Assembly (NCBI GenBank): GCA_002401855.1
Contig: NVUH01000011.1
Span: forward strand, 1 to 64,000
DNA from: Hyphomicrobiales bacterium
GTDB taxonomy: Bacteria; Pseudomonadota; Alphaproteobacteria; Rhizobiales; OSC116
Reading direction: 5' to 3'
Length of the DNA: 64,000 nucleotides
The notes beneath the pieces were generated by a model. That model saw only the letters and a list, made by a program, of their open reading frames with translations, was not told where the DNA came from and ran no database searches. Both the position numbers and the translations under genes were made by a program. Positions 37,202 through 47,085 of the stretch are shown in pieces (the stretch's first letter is position 1; each line of letters opens with the position of its first letter).

Positions 37202-38386
37202 CTAAATGGTTAAATTTGTCTTCAATTTTAACCATAGTGTAAAGACAATCGCAAACCCCATAAGCGGTAAAACCATAATGGCAATGCTTGCCCAGCCCAA
37301 ATTTGCAATAATTACCCCTGCAAGTAATGAAGCAAAGGTTGAACTAAGCGCAATTAACGTGTCGTTTATGCCTTGTATTTTACCACGTTCAGCGACTGTG
37401 AGTGACTTCTGTAACAAGCTAGAGCCACCAATAAACCCAAAATTCCAACCCAAGCCCAGTAAAATCAAGGCCAGGTAAAAACCCATTAACTCAATATTAT
37501 ACAAAGCGCATATGGCACCTGTCGTAATTAATAACATACCCGTAATGATGATGCTGGCTTCGCCAAATTTCTGTATCAACCACCCAGTAAAAAAACTCGG
37601 CGCAAACATGGCGATTAAATGCCAGTTTATCACACTGGCTGCATGGTTTTCGGTATGTCCCATACCCAACATTGCCAAGGGGGTTGGTACCATCATAAAT
37701 GTCATCGCGGTGGCAGCAACTGCGGCGGCAATAATGGCCGTGGCGACGGGGAGGCGGGTGACTGTTTTAAATATACTTATTTTGTCATCCTGACTATCTT
37801 GTTGGGTTTTACTTGCAGGTTTCTCAGTGGTTAAACGCAATGCCAAAACAGGCAAGCAGCCGATAATTCCCAACGCGGATATGGCTAAATACGCGCCTGC
37901 TAGTGGCGCGCTGCTGAGGCTGTCTTTGGTGAGGCTAAAAATTTCTGCCGCGACAAATGTTGCGACCAAACCAGATGTCAAAGTGAGTGACATGGCGGTT
38001 GGTTTGTGTTTTTCGCTCACCGCTTCGGCGGCTGCAAAGCGCATATACCCAAAGCAAATTATGCCCGCACCCAAGCAAAAATGCCCTATATTCAATATAA
38101 TAAAACTGTTTTCTAACAAAGCCGTAGCGCCAAAAATACCGCCTAAAATTATCAAACCGCAACCCACTAAAAACCCATTACGCCGCCCATATTTACTCAT
38201 AAAAATGGATATCGGGGCGGCAATCAATACACCTGCAAATATTTGAATTGAAGGTGCTAAGGTGGCAAGGCTTTCATATGGCGCTAGCTTAATGCCCGCC
38301 AAGCCGCCTAATAAAATAAGCATAGGCATCGGTGCGCCTAAAATAATGCCACTTAGTATGAGCAGGAGAAAATTTCGACTTATCAT
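37202..38386 (-). CDS. MFS transporter
   Basis: A 394-residue major facilitator with twelve hydrophobic segments. A loop after helix 2 reads SKYGRRNGFLVG, the MFS motif A, and the central loop (about residues 200-220) is polar. Substrate unknown; the family includes drug and sugar exporters. The ATG at 38386 was preferred because CGAGG stands just before it; a start ten codons upstream is also open. It is divergent from the AraC/GATase1 regulator at 38468, which may control it. Confidence 0.82.
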   Translation of the reverse strand: MISRNFLLLILSGIILGAPMPMLILLGGLAGIKLAPYESLATLAPSIQIFAGVLIAAPISIFMSKYGRRNGFLVGCGLIILGGIFGATALLENSFIILNIGHFCLGAGIICFGYMRFAAAEAVSEKHKPTAMSLTLTSGLVATFVAAEIFSLTKDSLSSAPLAGAYLAISALGIIGCLPVLALRLTTEKPASKTQQDSQDDKISIFKTVTRLPVATAIIAAAVAATAMTFMMVPTPLAMLGMGHTENHAASVINWHLIAMFAPSFFTGWLIQKFGEASIIITGMLLITTGAICALYNIELMGFYLALILLGLGWNFGFIGGSSLLQKSLTVAERGKIQGINDTLIALSSTFASLLAGVIIANLGWASIAIMVLPLMGFAIVFTLWLKLKTNLTI

Positions 38387-38467
38387 TAAATGCCTCGTTA
38401 AAAATAGGTTTGACATTTGCTTTATAGCGGGTATTTTAATGTCTGAATTGACAAACGGATATCAAAA

Positions 38468-39439
38468 ATGGACAAAATTCAACGGCATGTGGATGTGTAT
38501 ATATATGACAATGTCAACGCTTTGGATGTGTCTGGCATATCGGAGGCATTTCATACTGCGGTTGTTAATGGCCAACGCGCCTATAAAATGCGTTATGTTT
38601 CGTTAACCGGCGAAAATGTAACTAGCTCGTGCGGGTTAAAATTAGTTGCAGATATTGCGTTGCACGAAATCACTGATGCGGATGATTTATTGTTGCCTGG
38701 TGGACTAGGTGTCAATCATCAATTGCAGCAAAAAGATTTAATTGAGCACATTCATAACTGGCAAATTGGAAAACCACAAAGAAGGCTTATTTCGATTTGC
38801 TCGGGTGCTTTATTATTGGCTGAGGCTGGCGTTTTAAACGAGCGGCTTGCCACCACACATTGGGGACGGCGAGACTATGTGTTGAAGAATTATCGTAAAG
38901 TCAATTGGCAGGTTGATAGGATATATGTGGCTGATGGCAACATATATAGCTCGGCAGGTGTGACCGCAGGGGTAGATTTGGCATTAGCCATCATAAAACA
39001 AGATTGCGGGGCTGAAATTGCGCTGGATGTCGCGCGTGAATTGGTGGTTTCGATACATAGATCGGGTGGTCAAACTCAATATTCTGACATATTAAGAAGC
39101 CAATATTTGGTTCAAAATTCACTGGGAAACCTACTTGATCAATTGGTGGCGTCGCCTCAAAAGAATTGGACATTAGAAATTATGGCGGCTGAAGTTAGTA
39201 TGACGAGCCGCACGTTAAGCCGTAAATTTAACGACCAATTAAAAATGTCACCCATGTCTTATGTCGAAAAAATCAGAGTTAAACATGCTGAGAATTTACT
39301 CGGCTTGGGTGTCTCGACACAAAGGGCCGCACAACAAAGCGGCTTCGGTAGCTTACAGCGTATGCGGCGGGGGTTTGAACGCCAAATCGGCATCACCCCC
39401 GCCGCTTATGTTGAAAAATTTTGTCAAATCTATTCGTAA
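38468..39439 (+). CDS. AraC-family regulator with GATase1-like N-terminal domain
   Basis: A 323-residue regulator. The N-terminal half (about 1-190) is a DJ-1/PfpI-like fold with LLLPGGLGVN and the nucleophile-elbow segment ISICSGALLLAEAG, and the C-terminal half has two AraC helix-turn-helix motifs (MAAEVSMTSRTLSRKF and TQRAAQQSGFGSLQRMRRGFER). This architecture is that of the FtrA/GlxA/CdhR group, in which the N-domain senses a small metabolite. It is divergent from the MFS gene across 81 bases, so it probably regulates that transporter. Confidence 0.88.
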   Translation: MDKIQRHVDVYIYDNVNALDVSGISEAFHTAVVNGQRAYKMRYVSLTGENVTSSCGLKLVADIALHEITDADDLLLPGGLGVNHQLQQKDLIEHIHNWQIGKPQRRLISICSGALLLAEAGVLNERLATTHWGRRDYVLKNYRKVNWQVDRIYVADGNIYSSAGVTAGVDLALAIIKQDCGAEIALDVARELVVSIHRSGGQTQYSDILRSQYLVQNSLGNLLDQLVASPQKNWTLEIMAAEVSMTSRTLSRKFNDQLKMSPMSYVEKIRVKHAENLLGLGVSTQRAAQQSGFGSLQRMRRGFERQIGITPAAYVEKFCQIYS

Positions 39440-39658
39440 GCGATCGCCTCATCTATTTTGATTTTAATGGCTTTGCCCGCGGGCAAGCGGTTGGCAATAT
39501 GCCCAAAACCACCATATGAATGATAGAATATGCTTTTCTATTTTTCATACTATACCATATGGTGGTAATGATTTAATTTTGTAAGTTTTTTGTAAAATGG
39601 CAATTAGAACTAGACCAATCCGCCAACCGCATGCTATCTCAAGTTAACGTTACTTCAT
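39440..39658. promoter_or_regulatory. Palindrome-rich gap upstream of the TauE-like gene
   Basis: It holds a perfect 14-base palindrome TTGCCCGCGGGCAA (39473-39486) and an 11-base inverted repeat, ACCACCATATG at 39508-39518 with CATATGGTGGT at 39556-39566. The right arm contains its own ACCATATGGT palindrome. A regulator site for the TauE-like gene is possible. On the minus strand a short frame reads YHSYGGFGHIANRLPAG and ends in IKIKIDEAIAYE at a TAG inside the AraC gene end. It may be a gene remnant but is not recognised. Confidence 0.4.
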
Positions 39659-40453
39659 ATGAGTATAATCACCATGGAATATCTCACGAATCCGATATTT
39701 TATTTATTGGCAGTGCCGGCAATTTTTATCACAGGCATGGGTAAAGGCGGCTTTGGCGGTGGTTTAGGGGTGATTAGTGTGCCATTGATTGCGCTGATTA
39801 TGCCGGTCAGCACCGCAGCGGCCATTATGCTACCTATTTTGGTGGCGATGGATATGTTGGGCATCTGGGCATTTCGTAATAAATGGAATAAGGAGATATT
39901 ATATATTCTCATTCCTGCGGCATTCATTGGTATTTTAATCGGTTCGTTCAGTTTTGAATATTTGCACGAAGCTTGGGTGCGGCTTATTACTGGCACGATT
40001 GCAGTGATATTTTCGACCAAGTTTTTCATCGAAAAATATAAAATGATGCGCGGTGTCGATTTAGTGCCTGAAACCCCAATGGGGGCAAAAGCAGGCTATT
40101 TTTGGGGTGCGGTTGCAGGTTTTACAAGTTTTGTGGCACATGCAGGCGGCCCGCCTGTGGATGCATATTTATTGTCACAACGGTTTGAAAAAACATTATA
40201 TCAAGCGACCACGGTGTTTTTCTTCACTTTTGTTAATGCCGTTAAATTAGTACCTTATACGCTGATTGGCCAATTTGATGGCGATAATTTATGGATATCA
40301 GCTGTGTTGTTACCACTCGCGCCAATTGGCATGTGGATTGGCATTAAAATGCATTATAGCGTGTCGCCCAAGCTTTTTTATACCATTTGTTATGCGTTTT
40401 TATTCGTCACGGGTCTAAAGCTTATTTCTGACTGGATTTTTTATATCACTTGA
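39659..40453 (+). CDS. TauE/SafE-family sulfite exporter-like protein
   Basis: A 264-residue membrane protein with seven to eight helices and two repeats. The first is GMGKGGFGGGLGVISVPLIAL, read as GMGKGGFGGG and VISVPL, and the second is GAVAGFTSFVAHAGGPPVDAYLL, with FVAHAGGPP as the TauE signature. The family moves small sulfonates, sulfite or related anions. The upstream ATG at 39659 is used; an ATG five codons later is equally possible. It converges on the RND gene with five bases between the stops. Confidence 0.85.
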   Translation: MSIITMEYLTNPIFYLLAVPAIFITGMGKGGFGGGLGVISVPLIALIMPVSTAAAIMLPILVAMDMLGIWAFRNKWNKEILYILIPAAFIGILIGSFSFEYLHEAWVRLITGTIAVIFSTKFFIEKYKMMRGVDLVPETPMGAKAGYFWGAVAGFTSFVAHAGGPPVDAYLLSQRFEKTLYQATTVFFFTFVNAVKLVPYTLIGQFDGDNLWISAVLLPLAPIGMWIGIKMHYSVSPKLFYTICYAFLFVTGLKLISDWIFYIT

Positions 40454-40458
40454 GCCCG

Positions 40459-43400
40459 TTATTCTACAGGTTCGCTAATCTCTTGCTTGATCGCTGGATT
40501 TTCTGAGTCTTGCCAATCGCGGCCATAACGCAGCCATTTGAAAAAGCTATGAATGTCATCCATACAGCATATAATGACAGGCACCAAAACCAATACCAAT
40601 ATGGTGGCAATCAACAGGCCAAATACCATGGTGATGGCTAATGGTAGCAAAAACTGAGCTTGCAGGCTTTTCTCAAACAATAAAGGCGTGAGGCCAGCAA
40701 TGGTGGTGATTGAGGTGAGGAGTACAGCCCGCAAACGGTCGGCTGCACCATAAACGGCGGCATTATACATGTCCATTTTTGCCTCTAGATGCTCTTCAAT
40801 GCGGGCGACTAAAATAATACTGTCATTGACCAATATGCCAGCCAAGCCCAGCAAGCCAAATAGGCTGAGTGCCGAGAGATTAAAGCCCATCACCATATGG
40901 CCGATCACCGCCCCAACAAAGCCAAACGGGATGATGAACATCACCGCAAATGGCCGCAAATAAGAAGCAAATACCCACGCCAAAATAATATAAATTAAGA
41001 TAAGCGCGATGACGATGCCTAATTGCAAATCAGATGTGGCTTGTTCTTGCTCTTGGCCTTGCCCGCCAGTCGAAGATTCGATGCCATATCGGGCTAAAAT
41101 AGCAGGTAATATTTCTTTTTGAATCAGCGCACGGGCGGTGTCGCCTGTTATGGTGTCTTCATCCACATCTGCGGTGATGGTGACACTCATATTGCCATTA
41201 AATTTACGAATGCTAGCGCGGCCTTTTTGTTCGCTAATGTCAGCGACTTCTTCAAGGGGTAGATAATGGCCTTTTTCAGTTTTTACTTTAAAGTTGAAAA
41301 GACTAGCCATAGATTGCTCGATATTCGTACCTTTTAAGATAATCTCTATGTCACCACTTGCTGAAGGGATGGTTTTAACATTCACACCCTGATATACATT
41401 TCTGATTTGCTGGTTAATGTCGCTGCTTGAGAGGCCAAGCATTTTGCCTTTGGCGTTAAGGCTGACTAAAATTTCTCTTTTTCCTTCGGCAAAGTCATCA
41501 TCAGCGGCGGTTACGCCAGGGATTTTTAATATAGCCGCTTGTAAATCTTCCGAGGATTTTTTCAGCACAACAAGGTTCGGGCCAGAAAGCCGAATGTTTA
41601 CGTCTGTGCTTTCACTATCGGCGCTTCGATTGCCTTGAATGATTAAACGGTCAACGGTTGGCAATTTGGGGCTTAATTCTATCCATTTATCAATTATGGC
41701 TTGGGTGCGTATTTCACGCATTTCAGAGCGCGCAAGGCGGGCTTCTATATAAGCTGTGGGGTCATTTTCACCACCAATACGTATAAATATCATTTTGACT
41801 AACGTGTCTTTTTCGCCAGCTAAATCTAATTCTGCTTGGTATAATGCCTGTTCAATTTGAGCTAAATCACGCCGTATGGTATCGGGTTTTGTGCCCGCTG
41901 CAAAACGAATGCGCGATACAATGCGCTCGCTTTCTGTGGTGGGGAAAAAATCGAATGATAAACGATTAGACGTTACATAGCCTGCGGCTAACAAAAGCAC
42001 AGCAAAAGAAATTGCAAGCGTGACCCAGCGCCATCTAACACTAAAAGCAACCGTTGGAATGAATATTTTTAGCTTGAAAAAATCAAAGCCATTGTTAAAA
42101 TTACGCCTAAATATATTGGGCTTCCCAACTTGCTTTTTGGTGTATTTTAAATGACCAGGAAGAATGAAAAAACATTCAACGAGCGATGCGATTAGTACTG
42201 AAATCACCACAATTGGAAATATTATCAGCGTTTGACCAATTGGCCCTTCAACTAATGTGAGTGGAATGAAAGCGGCAATTGTGGTGAGTGCAGCGGCCAT
42301 AACAGGTTTAAACATTTTCTGGGCGGCGCGCTCGGCTGCATCAGTGGCTGACATGCCTCTTGACATCAGCGTTTGAGCTTCTTCGGCAACCACAATGGCG
42401 TCATCAACAATGATGCCCAGCATCATAAGCAGCGCAAACATCGAAATCATGCTGATGGCGGTGCCAAATATATACATGATGATCATTGTGGCCAAAATCG
42501 CAACAGGTACACCTGCTGTAACCCAAAATGCCATGCGGGCATTTAGGAAAATAAATAAAAATATCACCACCAATACCATGCCAGATAAACCGTTGTCGAC
42601 CAATAGATCGATGCGATCTTGAACATATTTTCCTTCGGTTTGGAACAATTCAATGTGAAGATTTTGCGGATAGGAAAGTTTTATATTTTCGAGATAGGCT
42701 TCTAATTTATTAATTATGGTGATGGTGTCAGCACTGGCTGAACGTTGAATGAGTAACATAATGGCAGGCTTGCCGTTCACTTCACCAACGGTTTGCTCGG
42801 CATCAAATGATGTGCTGATGGTGGCGACATCTTTTAAAGCCAGCATGCTGTTATTATCGGCAATTTTAACTTCTATATTACCCAATGCCGCCATTTCGCT
42901 GTCAGAACCAATGGTTCTTATTTTTTTACTCACGGCAGAGTTTAAATTACCCGCGCTGCTGCTGCTCAGCTGAGAGTTGATTTTAGAGGATATGTCACTT
43001 AACGATAAGTCAAGTTTTTGTAATGTATTCGGGTCAATTTCGAGGTTAATTTGCTCATTGCGATAACCTTGGTAATCAATTTTTTCGATGCCGGTTTTAA
43101 GCAAACTATTGCGTATTTTTATGGCATATTGAATGAGGCTTTTTTCGCTTATGTCTCCATAAATAGCAAGCTTGGCCACGGTTTCATAGAATACAGTTTT
43201 TTCAATCACTGGAGTGGTTGCGGCACTTGGTAAGGTCTGTATGGTCGCAACCGCACTTTCCACTTGGCTTAACATTTCTTTTAAATCGGCTTTGGGCTTA
43301 AATTGAATGCGTACCGTGCTTGAGCCTTCGCGCGAACTGCTCATCATCCGCTCAATATTGTCCAATTGTGCCACTTCAGCTTCAATAACGCTGGTGATTG

Positions 43401-43599
43401 ATGTTTCCACATCTTCGGCACTTGCGCCGCTCCAGCTAACCGAAATGTTGACATCTTTCATCTCAACATCGGGCATTAATTGAGTGTTTAAGCGCAACAG
43501 CGCCGCAGCACCGACAATCATGATGATCATCATTAATAGATTTGAAGCGGTTTTATGGCGTACAAAAAAGCTGATTACGCCTCCAGTATATTGTTTCAT
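40459..43599 (-). CDS. RND-family efflux permease
   Basis: A 1046-residue inner-membrane proton-driven exporter of the AcrB/MdtB type, with helix 1 near residues 18-35 and two large periplasmic loops. The proton-relay pair is visible as IVDDAIVV in helix 4, and SLFGLLGLAGILVNDSIIL is the second-half counterpart. The ATG at 43599 was chosen because a full AGGAGGAA box stands just before it; an upstream in-frame start lies inside the partner gene. It begins one base after the stop of the membrane-fusion protein gene. Substrate unknown. Confidence 0.92.
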   Translation of the reverse strand: MKQYTGGVISFFVRHKTASNLLMMIIMIVGAAALLRLNTQLMPDVEMKDVNISVSWSGASAEDVETSITSVIEAEVAQLDNIERMMSSSREGSSTVRIQFKPKADLKEMLSQVESAVATIQTLPSAATTPVIEKTVFYETVAKLAIYGDISEKSLIQYAIKIRNSLLKTGIEKIDYQGYRNEQINLEIDPNTLQKLDLSLSDISSKINSQLSSSSAGNLNSAVSKKIRTIGSDSEMAALGNIEVKIADNNSMLALKDVATISTSFDAEQTVGEVNGKPAIMLLIQRSASADTITIINKLEAYLENIKLSYPQNLHIELFQTEGKYVQDRIDLLVDNGLSGMVLVVIFLFIFLNARMAFWVTAGVPVAILATMIIMYIFGTAISMISMFALLMMLGIIVDDAIVVAEEAQTLMSRGMSATDAAERAAQKMFKPVMAAALTTIAAFIPLTLVEGPIGQTLIIFPIVVISVLIASLVECFFILPGHLKYTKKQVGKPNIFRRNFNNGFDFFKLKIFIPTVAFSVRWRWVTLAISFAVLLLAAGYVTSNRLSFDFFPTTESERIVSRIRFAAGTKPDTIRRDLAQIEQALYQAELDLAGEKDTLVKMIFIRIGGENDPTAYIEARLARSEMREIRTQAIIDKWIELSPKLPTVDRLIIQGNRSADSESTDVNIRLSGPNLVVLKKSSEDLQAAILKIPGVTAADDDFAEGKREILVSLNAKGKMLGLSSSDINQQIRNVYQGVNVKTIPSASGDIEIILKGTNIEQSMASLFNFKVKTEKGHYLPLEEVADISEQKGRASIRKFNGNMSVTITADVDEDTITGDTARALIQKEILPAILARYGIESSTGGQGQEQEQATSDLQLGIVIALILIYIILAWVFASYLRPFAVMFIIPFGFVGAVIGHMVMGFNLSALSLFGLLGLAGILVNDSIILVARIEEHLEAKMDMYNAAVYGAADRLRAVLLTSITTIAGLTPLLFEKSLQAQFLLPLAITMVFGLLIATILVLVLVPVIICCMDDIHSFFKWLRYGRDWQDSENPAIKQEISEPVE

Positions 43600-43600
43600 C

Positions 43601-45379
43601 TTATCTTCCTCCTGGAGGGCCACCATTGCCGCCACCTGAGCCACCAAACATGGCCTGTCCGCCACGTGGACCGCGTTGGCCGCGTCGGTTGCTGTTGTTG
43701 CCTGCGCCATCAGCTTCAATTTTAGCTAAAGCCAAAGCTTGACGTTGTTTAGATTCTTCAGAAGTGATAACCAATACACCATTGCCAGCGAGTGACAGGC
43801 GGGTTTGCAGTAATGCATCGCCAATTTCTAAGGCATTTTCACTATCTTGCAGGTTGATAATTAACACTTGTTCACCATCATAGCCGACAATTTTAACCTG
43901 TACGGATTCGAGACGCTTCTCATCTTGAGTCACCTCTTGGCTAGAGTCTTCAGGGTTATTTTGAGCTTTTCTTTTGCCCTGTCTCTGGCCTTGTTCTTGG
44001 TTTTCTACCGTGTCGGTTTTTGCTTGGTTAGTTAGTTGATCGGCTGGTACATTTTTTGCACTGGCGCTATCAGCGTTCTCGGGTTTTTCTATATTGGCAT
44101 TCCGTTCAGCTTTTTTTACCGCTTTATTGGTTTCACTACCATCTTGAATATCTGGTTCTGCTTGTGTGTCATAGTCAATTGTTGCACTGTTGGAGCGCGC
44201 GACCACATAAACTAAATCATTGTCATAAATCATATATTCAGGAATTTTAATAATTTGCTCATAGGTTTGATCTGGTATCAATACTTTAACAAAAGCACCA
44301 ATACGCAATGCTTCTACGGTCTCCAAATTTTCAATAGAGGCATAAAGATCAATGCCACCAGAAGCGGCAATAATTTCTGAGTTAACGCGATTTATCACAG
44401 CTTCAAAGGTTTTCTTAACCTGCCCAACATGCCAAATGGCTTGTATTTTACGGCCAATAATCGTGCCATTTTGGGCAATAATACGGCCATATTGACCATC
44501 AGACAAACTGAATTTAACATCAATTTTCTGCTGGTCAAGTAAGGTGGCGATGGTGGAATTGCTACTAATGTATTGGCCAATTTCTAAATCTGAATTGTGA
44601 ATATAGGCGTTAAATGGTGCATATATTTTTGTACTTGCCAGATCTTTAGATGCCTTATCTAGCGCCCATTGTTGGGCATCAGTGGTGGTTAATAATTGAA
44701 GTTTTTGATTTTTTAAATTAATTAGAGATGCTGACAAGGTATCTAATGATTGTTTTTTGCCAATTAAAGTTTGGTTTTTTTCATCTAATGCTTGCTTGGT
44801 TATAATGCCAGATTTTTGCAGCTTTACTGACCCTTGATAATCGTTTTCGGCGCTCTCATAAAGGCTAAGTGTGCTTTTATAGGCTATCTCAGTTGATGTA
44901 ATCTGATTGTCTATATCAATGGCACTAAATGAAATATCTTGCAAATTGGCCTTTGCGGTGATGAGATTGCCTTCATATTGAAAGCTTTCAAGTTCCATTA
45001 AAAGCTCATTTTTTTGAACGATGGCACCATTTTTAAAATTTGGTGAAAGATATTTTATACGGCCGCTGACATCAGCACTTAATGGCAATTGTTTGCCAGC
45101 TACAACTTGGCCATAATTTGTAATGGTTGGTTGTATATCTTCAAAGTCTATAACCAAGGTGTCGACAGTGGCGGCCTGTTCGGTGGTGGCTTTATTGACA
45201 ACTTGTGGCTGATTATTATTTAGAAAATTAAAATAATATAAGGCGCTAAAAGTAATGATAGCCATGAGCCCGAAGCTGATGGATAAACGCATAAAAAGTG
45301 CTGTTTTACTATTATTATTAAATTGCTGAAGTGTTTTATAAGACATACGCTCAATTTTATAGTTATTATTTTCTGGCAT
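43601..45379 (-). CDS. RND membrane-fusion (adaptor) protein
   Basis: A 592-residue periplasmic adaptor, long for the family. An N-terminal anchor helix lies near residues 30-48. The barrel-sandwich hybrid runs from ADVSGRIKYLSPNFKNGAIV to DLEIGQYISSNSTIATLL with an alpha-hairpin between. A later acidic, Gln/Glu-rich insert (about residues 410-490) is followed by SVQVKIVGYDGEQVLI, and the C-terminus is Gly/Pro/Arg-rich (GQRGPRGGQAMFGG). The insert and tail are additions to the usual 370-400 residues. It pairs with the permease just downstream. No outer-membrane TolC gene lies nearby. Confidence 0.88.
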   Translation of the reverse strand: MPENNNYKIERMSYKTLQQFNNNSKTALFMRLSISFGLMAIITFSALYYFNFLNNNQPQVVNKATTEQAATVDTLVIDFEDIQPTITNYGQVVAGKQLPLSADVSGRIKYLSPNFKNGAIVQKNELLMELESFQYEGNLITAKANLQDISFSAIDIDNQITSTEIAYKSTLSLYESAENDYQGSVKLQKSGIITKQALDEKNQTLIGKKQSLDTLSASLINLKNQKLQLLTTTDAQQWALDKASKDLASTKIYAPFNAYIHNSDLEIGQYISSNSTIATLLDQQKIDVKFSLSDGQYGRIIAQNGTIIGRKIQAIWHVGQVKKTFEAVINRVNSEIIAASGGIDLYASIENLETVEALRIGAFVKVLIPDQTYEQIIKIPEYMIYDNDLVYVVARSNSATIDYDTQAEPDIQDGSETNKAVKKAERNANIEKPENADSASAKNVPADQLTNQAKTDTVENQEQGQRQGKRKAQNNPEDSSQEVTQDEKRLESVQVKIVGYDGEQVLIINLQDSENALEIGDALLQTRLSLAGNGVLVITSEESKQRQALALAKIEADGAGNNSNRRGQRGPRGGQAMFGGSGGGNGGPPGGR

Positions 45380-45479
45380 TTATTGTGTTTAATTGTGTCG
45401 ACTTAGTGTCAGCAATGTGGCGAAAATAAGTGCATGTGTAATAAATTGTATCAAATAAACTCGAGCTGAAATGGTTTGA

Positions 45480-46883
45480 CTAGCCCTTGCGCAATTTGTC
45501 CAGGCAGTCGGAGAGCGAGGCTTGCTGAATGTTGTCATATTCGGCAAATTGATCAATCACTGGTGCGCCAAGCTCAAGCTCAAACATTGGTTGGTTGGCG
45601 TCGCTGGCAATGGCCTTAGCTTGGTTGTCACCTAAATTAGATTGAAATATCCCAGCGGCACTGACGGGTAAAAAATCCTCATAAACGATCGGATCAAACC
45701 TGATCAGGCCGTTATTTACTAGTGAGCTTGGCCGCATGTCACCAATGTTATTGGCATTTTCGCCAGCTTTGGTTAGCGAATATGAAAAATAGGCCAATTC
45801 TTGCTGTCTTAATTCATCCCAATCATCAGGAAATGCGGCGAATGTTTTGGCTAGTGTTTGGTTATATTCACTGGCGTTAGAACCATCGGCAGCGGGTAAT
45901 ATTTGGTCGCGGGTTTTGGTCAATAAGTCATCATAAAGCGCATGGCCTTTGGGCGTTAGGGCAACGCCGCGCTGTTCAATTTCGCCAAAGCGGGCGGTGT
46001 GAGTGCCCATAACGGCTTGCTCTTGAATTGCTGAATTGGGGTTTTGGGTAAATTGCACTTGCTCTTCGAGGGCTTTGAAACTGGTTTGGCGTAATAATAT
46101 CGGGCATTGGCGTTTGGGTGGGCCTTCAATCACTGCTTTGGGGGTGATACCGCGTTCGGGCATTAGCTCTTGCACCACATCAATATCAAGGGTGCGCGGG
46201 GTTAAATGGTTGATGTGCGGGCCTTTAAACGAAACAATGTCAGCAATCAAGCGATGGGCATCATGCAAGCGATTATAGAGATCCAAACTCACTTGAGCTT
46301 GGGCGTGCCATTTAAAAGTTTCGGTCACTTCGGTTACAAAAAGTGTGGCATCAGCTTTGTCTAAATGGCCATTTTTTCCGGCCTTTTTTACCAGCATAAT
46401 AGCCTTTTCGGTGAAAATATTGCGGTTGGCGATGGCTTGCTCGGCTTCTGCGCGTAGCTGTTCATCAGCAATTAAATCAAGCCGTAATAATGAGGTGAAA
46501 ACCCGAAATGGATTGTAAGCCAACGCCGCTTTGGATGTCGGCCGAAATGCGGTTGAATGAACGGGAATGCCAGCCACGCTCAAATCATAATATCCAACGG
46601 GATACATGCCCATAACTGAAAATATGCGCCGCATCATGGACAATTCTGCAGCTGAACCGAGGCGAATGGCGCCATGGCGTTCTTCGGAAATACGGGCTAA
46701 GCCGTCAGTGGCGGCTAGCTCATCATTTAAGTCACGGTCTTGCGCCAATTTAACGGCATTCACGCCTTTTACAAGGTCGATTAACGCTCCATATGCTGGC
46801 ACTTCGCGGCGGTACATGGCTGACATGGCGGAGGAAAATTCTTCGCGAATTTCATCTTTATTCGAATGGGTTGTTTGCGACAT
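45480..46883 (-). CDS. HglS-type 2-oxoadipate dioxygenase/decarboxylase (DUF1338)
   Basis: A 467-residue member of the YdcJ/HglS family, Fe(II) enzymes that convert 2-oxoadipate to D-2-hydroxyglutarate in D-lysine and pipecolate breakdown. Seen are SEERHGAIRLGS with the first metal His, FKGPHINHLTPRTLDIDVV with a second His, and RFGEIEQRGVALT with the Glu ligand. Length fits. The ATG at 46883 is preferred because CTGGAAAAATA precedes it; an upstream ATG at 46907 is in frame. No other lysine-catabolism gene is near, so this copy stands alone. Confidence 0.85.
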   Translation of the reverse strand: MSQTTHSNKDEIREEFSSAMSAMYRREVPAYGALIDLVKGVNAVKLAQDRDLNDELAATDGLARISEERHGAIRLGSAAELSMMRRIFSVMGMYPVGYYDLSVAGIPVHSTAFRPTSKAALAYNPFRVFTSLLRLDLIADEQLRAEAEQAIANRNIFTEKAIMLVKKAGKNGHLDKADATLFVTEVTETFKWHAQAQVSLDLYNRLHDAHRLIADIVSFKGPHINHLTPRTLDIDVVQELMPERGITPKAVIEGPPKRQCPILLRQTSFKALEEQVQFTQNPNSAIQEQAVMGTHTARFGEIEQRGVALTPKGHALYDDLLTKTRDQILPAADGSNASEYNQTLAKTFAAFPDDWDELRQQELAYFSYSLTKAGENANNIGDMRPSSLVNNGLIRFDPIVYEDFLPVSAAGIFQSNLGDNQAKAIASDANQPMFELELGAPVIDQFAEYDNIQQASLSDCLDKLRKG

Positions 46884-47085
46884 TATTTTTCCAGCATTTT
46901 TTACCAAGTGGTTAATATAATCATCTCATATTAAATGGCTTACGAATGCAAACCATTTGTGTGTTTTATTCCTTTCCCATGTGGCGGTATGGCCATTCGA
47001 TAAAGAGATATTGTGTTAGGTTTATTAGATGCTTGATTTTGTAGCTAGGTTTCTAGAGGATGAGATATAAATTTAAGGGTATATA

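Noticed and set aside
38262-38606. A plus-strand frame across the MFS start and the regulator start
   Set aside because: It overlaps two well-supported genes on either strand and shows no motif.
39441-39450. GCGATCGC octamer resembling a HIP1 site
   Set aside because: Single occurrence near this position with no family of repeats; HIP1 density is a cyanobacterial feature.
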